Shown here: piece by piece, positions 13,986 to 20,581 of the stretch
How the letters are laid out: each line of letters begins with the position of its first letter
Position numbering within the stretch: position 1 is the stretch's first letter
Origin: Holtiella tumoricola
Lineage (GTDB): Bacteria; Bacillota; Clostridia; Lachnospirales; Cellulosilyticaceae
NCBI RefSeq assembly: GCF_027857615.1
Contig: NZ_JAQIFT010000066.1
Span: 1-29,757 of the forward strand
Direction of reading: 5' to 3'
DNA length: 29,757 bases
The notes under the pieces: generated by a model
Told to the model about the DNA's origin: nothing
The model's input: only the letters and a program-made list of their open reading frames with translations
The model's database searches: none
Position numbers and translations under genes: made by a program

Positions 13986-14399
13986 TTAAGGTTTGAATTT
14001 AAACCATTTGATTCGTTTCTTTTTTAATGGGTATAAATAACTAACACCTTGAGGAGTTAGCATATCTAGTAAAATATGACTGATGATACCAATGAACATA
14101 CCTATACCGAGGGTAATATCAATAAATCCCAAAAGAGTACTTATAATAGCAGCAAAGAGTAAACTATGTGTTAAAGACCTATGACCAACCGAATTATAAA
14201 GCAGTGTGGGAAGAATAGGTATTTTGTTGCCAAGATAGCTTTTAGGGTGGTCTATATCTGGGAGTAAAGAACCTATGGCTGCTCCTCCAACTAGTAGTAA
14301 TGGTTGTATATTAAGATTTACTTTTTGTGAAAGATAAACTGTTCCTATGCCAAGTGCAATGCCACCTGTTAGATGTGTTTTATAGTCCATGTTAATCAT
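13986..14399 (-). CDS. YdjM-family membrane-bound metal-dependent hydrolase (DUF457)
   Basis: 137 aa. Family signatures: YKTHLTGGIALG (residues 6-17), LLPDIDHPKS, VGHRSLTHSLLF and SHILLDMLTPQGVSYLYP, which together supply the His/Asp metal ligands. Three to four hydrophobic segments place it in the membrane. In E. coli YdjM is a LexA-regulated inner membrane protein, and family members are inferred to hydrolyse lipid or phosphate esters; the substrate is unknown. The second Met (start at 14390) gives the usual N-terminus MDYKTH and better spacing from AAAGAGATG, so it may be the true start. It faces away from the next + strand gene. Confidence 0.85.
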   Translation of the reverse strand: MINMDYKTHLTGGIALGIGTVYLSQKVNLNIQPLLLVGGAAIGSLLPDIDHPKSYLGNKIPILPTLLYNSVGHRSLTHSLLFAAIISTLLGFIDITLGIGMFIGIISHILLDMLTPQGVSYLYPLKKKRIKWFKFKP

Positions 14400-14533
14400 C
14401 TCTTTCTGAGGTAAGTATATGTGAAATTTAAAGATGGTATACAGGAGATCATGAGTCCTGCTACAGAGTATTTGAAGTTAAAGCATATGGACAAATAGCC
14501 ATTCCATATAAATGAAATAGGGAGGGATGGGAT

Positions 14534-15259
14534 ATGCAGGGAACTAAACAAGAATTAAGTACTTATAGAAAAAATGAAGATACATTACTTATGAGATGGT
14601 TGTTAGGATTATTAAATTGGCTATCTAGGAAAATTACTAATAATGATGAGCATATTATTATCGTATTGACAAAAGAGCAACCACCTACTTTTTATAGGAC
14701 ATTCTCCTCTATTACTTATGTACCACCTGAAACAACTATTGAGAAAGTAACATTAAAAACATCCCAATGGCATGAGTTGAAGACTATAGAAAATTTAAAA
14801 TTAGAAAGACTAAAGTCACTGATTGAGCAATATGTACCTGGAATAGAAGTTTGCATAGGAGAAGTTCATGAAGGTATCATAGGATTAATAATCAACTGGG
14901 GACAAATTAAAGTAGATTTTATAGAAGATGATAAGGGTGGAGAAAATCAAAAAAGAATTCCTGAACCGTATAGAGTACTTACATTTTTATCTAAAAATCC
15001 ATCTTGCATAGTTAAAGGTAGAAATTCTTTTAAAAATAGGCTTGGGATGAAACTTGATGAAGAAGAAAAAGTAGTTTATGTAGGTGAGGGAGCTACATAT
15101 ATTTTCAACAAAAATGGCTTTAAGTATATAAATCAAAGTAATTTGAATAATTTTAAGGAAGCTACATGTATTGACCGCCTGGGCATAATTGAACATAGAG
15201 AAAAAGATTTCACTAGGGATAGTTATAAGAGGAAAGTTAATAGATACCTAAAAATGTAG
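14534..15259 (+). CDS. Protein of unknown function, 241 aa
   Basis: No recognised family. A single weak hydrophobic stretch near the N-terminus (RWLLGLLNWLSRK, about 21-33) looks amphipathic rather than membrane-spanning. The rest is mixed alpha/beta with a basic C-terminal tail (HREKDFTRDSYKRKVNRYLK). Binding site GGGAGG with 8 nt to the ATG. Own terminator 10 nt after the stop, so monocistronic. The 134 nt before it hold no supported gene. Confidence 0.65.
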   Translation: MQGTKQELSTYRKNEDTLLMRWLLGLLNWLSRKITNNDEHIIIVLTKEQPPTFYRTFSSITYVPPETTIEKVTLKTSQWHELKTIENLKLERLKSLIEQYVPGIEVCIGEVHEGIIGLIINWGQIKVDFIEDDKGGENQKRIPEPYRVLTFLSKNPSCIVKGRNSFKNRLGMKLDEEEKVVYVGEGATYIFNKNGFKYINQSNLNNFKEATCIDRLGIIEHREKDFTRDSYKRKVNRYLKM

Positions 15260-15268
15260 TATGAGCAT

Positions 15269-15297
15269 AAGGTCTAGTCAAACTAGGCCTTGTTTTT
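15269..15297 (+). terminator. Intrinsic terminator after the 241-aa gene
   Basis: AAGGTCTAGT (15269-15278) with ACTAGGCCTT (15282-15291), one T-G pair, 3-nt loop, then GTTTTT. Confidence 0.87.
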
Positions 15298-15385
15298 ATG
15301 TAGAAAATCGCTATATAGGTGTAAAATAATTAGGTAAAGTGTTAGAATAGAAAGTAATAAAATGCAAGAATGAGGAGAACAACAT

Positions 15386-15808
15386 ATGATAACAGATGAA
15401 TTAAAAAGCAAAATAGATAAAATATGGGAAACTTTTTGGACTGGTGGTATTACAAACCCTCTAGAAGTTATCGAACAGTTTACGCATTTACTATTTATTA
15501 AAGGTTTAGATGATATAGAGACAACCAAAGAACAAGAAGCTGTATTTTTAGGCTTACCGTATGAAGGTATGTTCCCAAGCGATAAGCAGTATTTAAGATG
15601 GAGCAGGTTCAAGAATATGGAAGCGACAGAAATGTACAACATTGTAATGAATGAAGTATTCCCATTCATCAAGAATCTACATCAAGATGGGGACTCAGCT
15701 TATGCCAAATACATGGGAGATGCTATCTTTAAAATACCAACACCTCAGATGCTTTCAAAAGTTATAGATGGTATCGATAGATATAAGAAGCCCAATATGA
15801 CCACGTAG
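15386..15808 (+). pseudogene. hsdM: N-terminal stub of a type I restriction-modification methyltransferase
   Basis: 140 aa corresponding to the HsdM_N helical domain only: starts MITDELKSKIDKIWETFWTG, then TNPLEVIEQFTHLLFIKGLD and ends AIFKIPTPQMLSKVIDGIDR before 7 foreign residues and a stop. Complete HsdM is about 500 aa and continues with the SAM-binding and NPPY motifs, absent here. The break lies exactly at the first 59-bp hairpin repeat, which supplies the stop codon (TAG at 15806). So the gene was cut by a recombination at that element. The promoter and binding site (GAGGAG) are intact, so the domain may still be made. Confidence 0.85.
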
Positions 15809-15848
15809 ATAACTAGCAATGAAGTTAGAAGGTGTGGTTGTGTTGGGA
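15790..15848 (+). repeat. 59-bp hairpin repeat, copy 1 (attC-like)
   Basis: CCCAATATGACCACG (15791-15805) pairs without gaps over 15 positions with TGTGGTTGTGTTGGG (15833-15847), including G-T pairs; the loop is about 27 nt. About 85% identical to copy 2 at 17113-17170. It starts within the hsdM stub and ends 48 nt before the PLD-like gene. Confidence 0.8.
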
Positions 15849-15896
15849 TTTTGTATATGTGGATATATAAATAAAATATCACGAGGGTGGGAAAAG

Positions 15897-17021
15897 ATGA
15901 AGAAAGAGTTTTGTGTAAAAAGAGCTAAGTATATTTATACAAAAGATGAATTAGGATACCAGGAGGTATTAGACGATTTTGAGAACGCTGAAAAAATTAC
16001 TATTGTGACGTTTAACATTTCTCAGACTCAAACGTACCTTATTGACTATTTGAAAAAAGCTCCTGATAATGCTGAGATAAAAATCATAACTAATATACCA
16101 GGGAGATGGGAAAGTTATTATGAAAGCTTCAGAGCTAATGCACAGAAAAAAATTAAAGTATATATGACAAAGTTAAAACCTGAAGACATTGGTGGAAGAG
16201 TTCAAGTATATTTTAATTTTAAAAATCACGGGAAAATAATTATGACAAATAATGTGGTTTATATTGGATCTTCTAATTATTCAGAGGAAAGTGCGAGCAA
16301 CATAGAATTTGGTTTTATTATAAGAGATGAGGAATTTATAGAGTATCTGGTGGATGAAATAATATCGGATGTAACAGATAAATCTCTACAATACTACGAA
16401 TATAATTATACACCATTACTATTAGAAGCTAATATGGCAGTATCGGCATTATTTAACTTAAAAACGGAATTATACTACCAAATATACAAACATTATGAAG
16501 ATTATGGTGGAAGTGGCTATTATTATAATACAGATGAAGATTTATTAAGTGGTGAGACGTTACAAGGACTTTGGAAGCTAATGGTGGAGGCTGAAGATAT
16601 ACTAGAGGATATTTATCAGGCCTTAGATAAAATTACATATGGGGATATAGAAATTTTAGAAAATGCTACTGAGATAATGGAAAATTCACAAGACCTTTGC
16701 TCAAAGTATGAAGATTTGCATATGAGTGATACTATAGAGAGTTTGGCTGATTTTAGTATGATGGACTATTCCAATGAGATTCTTGAGGAAGAATATTCTA
16801 GTGAGGCTTATGATGAGAACTTAGATTATTATGTAGAACTTAGTATGGATGCTGCTTCTGAAAAATTAGAAAATCTCTGTCTTGAGGCGAAAGATGAATT
16901 AGATAAATTACTTGATACGATTGAGGAGTTCATAGAACAGATGAACCAAATTATTATATTGTTTGAAGAACAAAATATTTGTAAAGTTAATCCTAAAGTT
17001 AATAATACTGGTCTCAATTGA
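15897..17021 (+). CDS. PLD-like nuclease-domain protein with acidic C-terminal region
   Basis: 374 aa from the ATG at 15897, which has GAGGGTGG 6 nt upstream; a longer frame to 15819 would start inside the repeat and is rejected. Residues 1-155 form a phospholipase D-like domain with one HxK motif (FKNHGKIIMTNNVVYIGSSNY): His and Lys are kept, but the Asp of HKD is Asn, and SSN follows as in single-HKD nucleases that act as dimers. The rest is very acidic and helical (many EE/ED), with Tyr-rich patches. Single-HKD proteins cut DNA or bind nucleic acid or lipid, and many serve in restriction or phage defence. It sits between two hairpin repeats in a cassette-like position. Confidence 0.75.
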   Translation: MKKEFCVKRAKYIYTKDELGYQEVLDDFENAEKITIVTFNISQTQTYLIDYLKKAPDNAEIKIITNIPGRWESYYESFRANAQKKIKVYMTKLKPEDIGGRVQVYFNFKNHGKIIMTNNVVYIGSSNYSEESASNIEFGFIIRDEEFIEYLVDEIISDVTDKSLQYYEYNYTPLLLEANMAVSALFNLKTELYYQIYKHYEDYGGSGYYYNTDEDLLSGETLQGLWKLMVEAEDILEDIYQALDKITYGDIEILENATEIMENSQDLCSKYEDLHMSDTIESLADFSMMDYSNEILEEEYSSEAYDENLDYYVELSMDAASEKLENLCLEAKDELDKLLDTIEEFIEQMNQIIILFEEQNICKVNPKVNNTGLN

Positions 17022-17030
17022 AATATAAAG

Positions 17031-17105
17031 ATGGGTAAGGGTGGTGCGCTTAGTGAAGATGAGCTTGTAAAATTAAAAGAAGTATTAAATGGGATAGAGA
17101 TATAG
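17031..17105 (+). CDS. 24-aa remnant or micro-ORF (C-terminus-like)
   Basis: MGKGGALSEDELVKLKEVLNGIEI, starting 10 nt after the PLD-like gene's stop and ending 8 nt before the second hairpin repeat. The LSEDELVKLKEVLNG pattern reads like the last helix of a larger protein. AAAG is the only upstream signal, so it may be a fossil C-terminus left by recombination. Confidence 0.25.
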   Translation: MGKGGALSEDELVKLKEVLNGIEI

Positions 17106-17112
17106 CATAAAA

Positions 17113-17170
17113 GCCTAACATGCCCACGTAGATAGCTATCAATGAAGTAGAAGGCGTGGTTGTATTGGGC
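17113..17170 (+). repeat. 58-bp hairpin repeat, copy 2 (attC-like)
   Basis: GCCTAACATGCCCACG (17113-17128) faces CGTGGTTGTATTGGGC (17155-17170), 14 of 16 positions pairing. Several differences from copy 1 keep pairing (C-G to T-G, G-T to G-C), so the stem is under selection. The outer 7-mer GCCTAAC fits the RYYYAAC consensus of integron attC sites; the far end ATTGGGC misses GTTRRRY by one base. Confidence 0.8.
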
Positions 17171-17203
17171 TATTTTCGCTTGCTGAAGATGAGGAGAGTC
17201 GAG

Positions 17204-17911
17204 ATGGATACTTACATGATAAGGTATATACTACCTGTTACTTTGGGGATTTTAGAGAGCAAAGAATTTATAGTTGAAATAGGTAATAAATTGCTAATAA
17301 TAAAATGTAAGCATATAGAGGGAATAACGGCTACATCATATTTAGAAAATAATACAAATTGGATTAAAGATACTGGAACAGTAGCGTATGTTAGAAGTAA
17401 AAATGCTGAAGGTGAGGAAATAGACGCCCTAAAACTATATTTAAACAATGATATAGATTTACAGTGTGATGGATACGTAGAAGTATCTCAACATACAGTA
17501 ATTGATATTATAATACAAGAGCAAAATAGAAATGAAGCAATAAGTGGGGCAAAGATAGGTTTTCAAAAATTTCTAAATACGTATAAGTATATATTTTCAG
17601 AAGAAAATGTAAGAACTGTCTCACTTAGTGAGTCTAAAGTAGTGCAGGTGTTTAAAGCAACACAGCTCTATCACCAAAAACATTGTAAAGAAATTATATT
17701 GAAACCTTTAGAAACTATTGTTCAATGGGATGATCCATTTAAAAAAGGATTTAAAATTAAAAAAATAGACAATAACATATTAGATACTTTTTCAGACATG
17801 CTAAAATTACCTAATTCGATTCCTATGTGGTTGAAAATTTTTCTTGATGCTAAAGATCAAGCTATATTAGTAAGTGAAGGCGGTACCTTCACTAAGGTAC
17901 CATGTACCTGA
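17204..17911 (+). CDS. Protein of unknown function, 235 aa
   Basis: The start at 17204 is chosen because GAGGAGAG lies 6 nt upstream; the longer frame begins with a GTG inside the hairpin repeat. No recognised family. N-terminal half is beta-rich with alternating hydrophobic residues (FIVEIGNKLLIIKCKHIEGI), the middle (about 120-180) helical. The C-terminal end GGTFTKVPCT falls in a perfect-looking inverted GGTACC/GAAGG cluster and may be a truncated or replaced tail. Unrelated to neighbours; island context. Confidence 0.6.
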   Translation: MDTYMIRYILPVTLGILESKEFIVEIGNKLLIIKCKHIEGITATSYLENNTNWIKDTGTVAYVRSKNAEGEEIDALKLYLNNDIDLQCDGYVEVSQHTVIDIIIQEQNRNEAISGAKIGFQKFLNTYKYIFSEENVRTVSLSESKVVQVFKATQLYHQKHCKEIILKPLETIVQWDDPFKKGFKIKKIDNNILDTFSDMLKLPNSIPMWLKIFLDAKDQAILVSEGGTFTKVPCT

Positions 17912-17976
17912 CAATTCAAACACAATTTTAGTTATATGTAAATTTGTATTGAAGCATTAGTAAGTAGAGGTGCCTG

Positions 17977-18259
17977 GCAATTTGCACAATTTTTCTAGTC
18001 TATTATTAAGAATAAATCCTTCTCATTCATCACATACTACTTTTGTAAAACCAAACCGAATGTAGGAGGGAACAAAGATGTCAAGTCAGAGTAACCAAAG
18101 CATTCAAAGTTCTGAGGCTTACGAAGGAAATTTATCCGAGGGCGAGCCAATTAACACATAAGTCGCATAGGACTTAGGTCGTATGCGACGGTAAGGGTTT
18201 TATAACAGATAAGGACCTACTTATTTGTCTAGTAATAGGCATTTAAGTAGGTCTTTTGT
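17977..18259 (+). repeat. 283-bp direct repeat, copy 1
   Basis: Aligned without gaps to 19350-19632 with about 20 differences (93% identity by eye). It contains a 27-codon frame, a hairpin GTCGCATA/TATGCGAC (18162-18189) and a terminator AGGACCTACTT/AAGTAGGTCTTTT at its right end. Its first 22 bp match the end of the relE-type gene in copy 2, so copy 1 keeps the last bases of a lost second relE. Confidence 0.9.
18078..18161 (+). CDS. 27-aa peptide frame in repeat copy 1
   Basis: MSSQSNQSIQSSEAYEGNLS then EGEPINT; strong binding site GTAGGAGGG 7 nt before the ATG. Hydrophilic, no signal peptide. Compared with the copy at 19451-19534, five base differences give four amino-acid changes and no silent one, so coding constraint looks weak even though the start signal is kept. 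Confidence 0.4.
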   Translation: MSSQSNQSIQSSEAYEGNLSEGEPINT

Positions 18260-18603
18260 GTAATTTTGATAGTGCACATACATATAGAGGTGAGGAAGTA
18301 GCAGATGAAAGAAGTACCACGATTGATATTGGTGGGATGGAATATAAGATGGTTCTTACAACTAAGGCTACAAAGGCAATAGCTAAAAGATATGGTAGTC
18401 TTGAGAACTTAGGTGAGAAGCTTATGAAAACAGAGAACTTTGAAATCGCACTCGATGAAATTATATGGCTCATAACGCTTTTAGCTAATCAGTCTATTTT
18501 GATTCATAACCTTAGAAATAAGAATGCTATTATGGCCAGCATGCTAAAGGGTACAAAAAGAAATGTGGAGAGTGAAGTATCAAAAAACGAGGTGGTCGGG
18601 TAA
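18256..18603 (+). pseudogene. Phage tail assembly chaperone (G-type), damaged 5' end
   Basis: About 100 aa of recognisable protein: TIDIGGMEYKMVLTTKATKAI then KRYGSLENLGEKL and a helical end, the pattern of siphophage tail assembly chaperones made upstream of the tape measure gene. In this frame no normal start exists before Met28; the likely original ATG at 18305, with GAGGTGAGGA upstream, is out of frame by one base, which one extra A near 18312 would restore (MKESTTIDIGG). Near its end is the heptamer A AAA AAC (18582-18588) in the correct register for a -1 shift into the next frame. The repeat copy ends just before it. A prophage remnant: tape measure and tail genes are missing. Confidence 0.7.
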
Positions 18604-18791
18604 GTAATCAGGAGTTATTTACTCGACTTATTTACTATGGAATAGCACATCTAGGAAGAAGCCAAGAAGAGGTTTGGTTTATGCCTATTGGTTATCTTAT
18701 GGATGTTTTGAAGTGCCACAAGCAATTTATAGGGATTGCAAAGCCTAAGAGAGAATATTTTATTGACGATATAATTCCAGGATGGTTATAA
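18582..18791 (+). CDS. T-type extension of the tail chaperone, read by -1 frameshift
   Basis: After the slippery A AAA AAC the -1 frame is open for 69 codons to a TAA at 18789. It encodes KKRGGRVSNQELFTRLIYYG, then EEVWFMPIGYLMDVLKCHKQ and KREYFIDDIIPGWL. This matches the shape of the GT extension of phage tail chaperones, which recruits tail tube subunits to the tape measure. It has no start codon or binding site of its own (a GTA sits at the frame's natural beginning), as expected for a frameshift product. Confidence 0.7.
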   Translation, partial: KKRGGRVSNQELFTRLIYYGIAHLGRSQEEVWFMPIGYLMDVLKCHKQFIGIAKPKREYFIDDIIPGWL

Positions 18792-18827
18792 GAACTTTAA
18801 AGAGTTTCTTATAGTGCTTTATATATG

Positions 18828-18841
18828 CACCTATAATGGTG
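18828..18841 (+). promoter_or_regulatory. Promoter with operator palindrome of the RelBE-type operon
   Basis: CACC-TATAAT-GGTG: a perfect -10 (18832-18837) centred in an inverted repeat, 37 nt before the antitoxin ATG. The -35 is poor (TTATAG at 18809). A second inverted repeat GTGC...GCAC (18814-18830) overlaps. Fits autorepression by an antitoxin or toxin-antitoxin complex. Confidence 0.6.
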
Positions 18842-18878
18842 TATACTAATAATAAAAAGAGACTACTGAGGTGATAAG

Positions 18879-19121
18879 ATGAGTCCATTAGCTAAGGAAG
18901 TTATAGAGAAGCTATCCAACGAAGAAGACACTGAAATTTTGGCAGAAGTACTTGATTTTTATGAGTATATGAAATATAAGAAGCATAAAAAAATATGGAA
19001 TAATATACAAGAAGATGACCCAGATGATACCGAAAAAGCTATTTGTGAACAGTATCAAAGAGAAGAACAAGAACTTGTTGGGTTTAATGATTTAGTTCAG
19101 GAGTTAGGGTTAGATGAGTAA
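18879..19121 (+). CDS. Antitoxin of a RelBE/ParDE-type pair
   Basis: 80 aa, acidic. N-terminal helix MSPLAKEVIEKLSNEEDTEI, then a Tyr/Lys patch, an acidic stretch (EDDPDDTEKA), and a C-terminal helix ending FNDLVQELGLDE that likely wraps the toxin. It resembles short clostridial antitoxins found before RelE-like toxins. The stop overlaps the toxin start by 8 nt, the classic order. The palindromic promoter upstream suggests it represses its own operon. GAGGTGA lies 6 nt before the ATG. Confidence 0.8.
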   Translation: MSPLAKEVIEKLSNEEDTEILAEVLDFYEYMKYKKHKKIWNNIQEDDPDDTEKAICEQYQREEQELVGFNDLVQELGLDE

Positions 19122-19371
19122 GAAATACGAGTTAGTCATTACTAAACAAGTAGAAAAATTTATCAAAAAGCAAGATAAACCTACGCAGATAAGAGTTATT
19201 AAAGCAGTAAAAGAACTCCCTGAAGGTGATGTTAAAAAGCTAAAGGGGTATGAAAAATTTTATAGGCTGAGAGTCGGAGATATACGTATCATTTTTGAGA
19301 AGAAAGATGATGAATACATCATTATTCTTATTGATATTGGCAATCGAGGGCAATTTATACAATGTTTTTAG
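19114..19371 (+). CDS. RelE/ParE-family toxin
   Basis: 85 aa, a typical length. Sequence follows the RelE/ParE fold: YELVITKQVEKFIKKQDKPT, then LKGYEKFYRLRVGDIRIIFEKKDDEYIIILIDIGNRGQFIQ. The YRLRVGDIRIIFE strand and Arg/Lys-rich core are the usual active face; RelE cuts mRNA in the ribosomal A site, ParE poisons gyrase, and sequence alone does not decide. The ATG lies within the antitoxin end. The last 22 bp are the start of the 283-bp repeat copy 2. Confidence 0.88.
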   Translation: MSKKYELVITKQVEKFIKKQDKPTQIRVIKAVKELPEGDVKKLKGYEKFYRLRVGDIRIIFEKKDDEYIIILIDIGNRGQFIQCF

Positions 19372-19632
19372 CCTATTATTAAGAATAAATTCTCCTCATT
19401 CATCACATACTACTCTTGTAAAACCAAACCGAATGTAGGAGGGAACAAAGATGTCAAATCAGAGTAACCAAAGCATTCAAAGTTCTGAGGCTTACGCAGG
19501 AAATTTATCCGGGGGCGAGCCAATTAACAAGTAAGTCGTATGGGATTTAGGTCGTATGCGACGGTAAAGGTTTTATAACAGATAAAGACCTACTTATTTG
19601 TCTAGCAATAGGCAATTAAGTAGGTCTTTTGT
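19350..19632 (+). repeat. 283-bp direct repeat, copy 2
   Basis: Same length as copy 1 with no gap. Differences in the central hairpin (C-G to T-G and A-T to G-T in + sense) keep pairing on the + strand only, which points to a functional + strand RNA. The left end covers the last codons of the toxin, the right end covers the last five codons and stop of the convergent araC-type gene. Confidence 0.9.
19451..19534 (+). CDS. 27-aa peptide frame in repeat copy 2
   Basis: MSNQSNQSIQSSEAYAGNLS then GGEPINK, same binding site as copy 1. Four of 27 residues differ. Possibly a real micropeptide, possibly only a leader that couples translation to the hairpins that follow. Confidence 0.4.
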   Translation: MSNQSNQSIQSSEAYAGNLSGGEPINK

Positions 19633-20461
19633 TATGCAAAAATTCTTCTTTATATTGATTAGGAGTGATGTGAAAACAGCGTTTAAACTCCGCACCGAAG
19701 TAAGCCGATTCCCGGTAGCCACAAAGCTGACCAATTTCCTTAATGGTGAGATGAGGATAAGTACGCATCAGTTCTTGAGCTTTAAACATTCTGAGCTTAA
19801 TCAGATATTGAATGGGGGAAGTTTGATAGACCTTCTTAAACTGACGACAGAGGTAGGACGGTGAAACATGTACCAGATTACTTAGATCATCAATAGATAA
19901 CTCGGTATGTAAGTGTGCTTCCATATAATTAATGACCGTATCTAGTAACTGTGTATGGGTTATTGTTTTATGTACAGTCCATTTTAAACCGATGACCTCT
20001 AAGAGCAGGGTGTAAAGAATATGGGCACCTTGAAGCTGGTAGTAGGTAGCATCTGGTTGGGCCAATGTTCTTACCGCTTGTTCATAAAGTGGAATAAGGT
20101 GGGCAGTAGGTGCTTGCTGAATGACACGATAACCATCAGTAGTCAGCTGGGTCTCTAGAAGGTCATTACCATCAGTCAAAAAGCAGATCCAGTTGAGCAT
20201 CCAAGGAGCAGACTCATTAGGGAGAGGGCCATAGCGATGGGGCTTATCTGGATGAAATAACACCAGGTCAGAAGGACCAATGATGAAAGAGCGTCCATCA
20301 CATTCAAAAAAGCCTTTTCCGCTTGTACATTGCATAATTTGATATTCATTAAAGCCTTTTTCTCGTGTGACAAGATTCCCCTCAAAATTCGTTGCACAGC
20401 GTGTAATATAAAAAGGAAAAGACTTAATTTTAGGGTCAATAATTGGGCTAGAAAGCGTCAT
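19616..20461 (-). CDS. AraC-family transcription regulator
   Basis: 281 aa. N-terminal cupin-type sensing domain (about 15-150; GSGKGFFECDG-like turn and LFHPDKPHRYGP). C-terminal AraC domain with two helix-turn-helices (about 180-278): LSIDDLSNLVHVSPSYLCRQ and TIKEIGQLCGYRESAYFGAE followed by the FKR-x-x-x-x-TPNQYK signature. It stands divergent to the activase-reductase-glycyl radical enzyme operon across 120 nt, so it most likely activates that operon when its ligand, a polyol or sugar derivative, is bound. Binding site GAGGAA 7 nt before the ATG. Its last residues NKRPT and stop lie within repeat copy 2, so the natural C-terminus may have been replaced. Confidence 0.92.
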   Translation of the reverse strand: MTLSSPIIDPKIKSFPFYITRCATNFEGNLVTREKGFNEYQIMQCTSGKGFFECDGRSFIIGPSDLVLFHPDKPHRYGPLPNESAPWMLNWICFLTDGNDLLETQLTTDGYRVIQQAPTAHLIPLYEQAVRTLAQPDATYYQLQGAHILYTLLLEVIGLKWTVHKTITHTQLLDTVINYMEAHLHTELSIDDLSNLVHVSPSYLCRQFKKVYQTSPIQYLIKLRMFKAQELMRTYPHLTIKEIGQLCGYRESAYFGAEFKRCFHITPNQYKEEFLHNKRPT

Positions 20462-20504
20462 AATAGGTTCCTCATAAGGTTCAAGATATTTATATACTAT
20501 ATAC

Positions 20505-20510
20505 TATAAT
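20505..20510 (+). promoter_or_regulatory. Candidate -10 of the glycyl radical enzyme operon
   Basis: A perfect TATAAT at 20505-20510 about 70 nt before the first gene. No good -35 lies upstream (TTCAAG at 20480, spacing 19), typical of activator-dependent promoters. The TATACT word is repeated in front of it (20491-20505), a possible regulator site. Confidence 0.4.
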
Positions 20511-20581
20511 GATATATACAAAAAAAACAATACTTAATATACTATACATAACTTAAAAATTTAAAAATTTAGGGAGCTTAT

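Noticed and set aside
15819..15896. Upstream start for the PLD-like protein within the hairpin repeat
   Set aside because: It would place the N-terminus inside the repeat, with no binding site; GAGGGTGG fits the ATG at 15897.
19598..19864. 88-aa + strand frame opposite the araC-type gene
   Set aside because: Shadow of the AraC coding sequence; no binding site.
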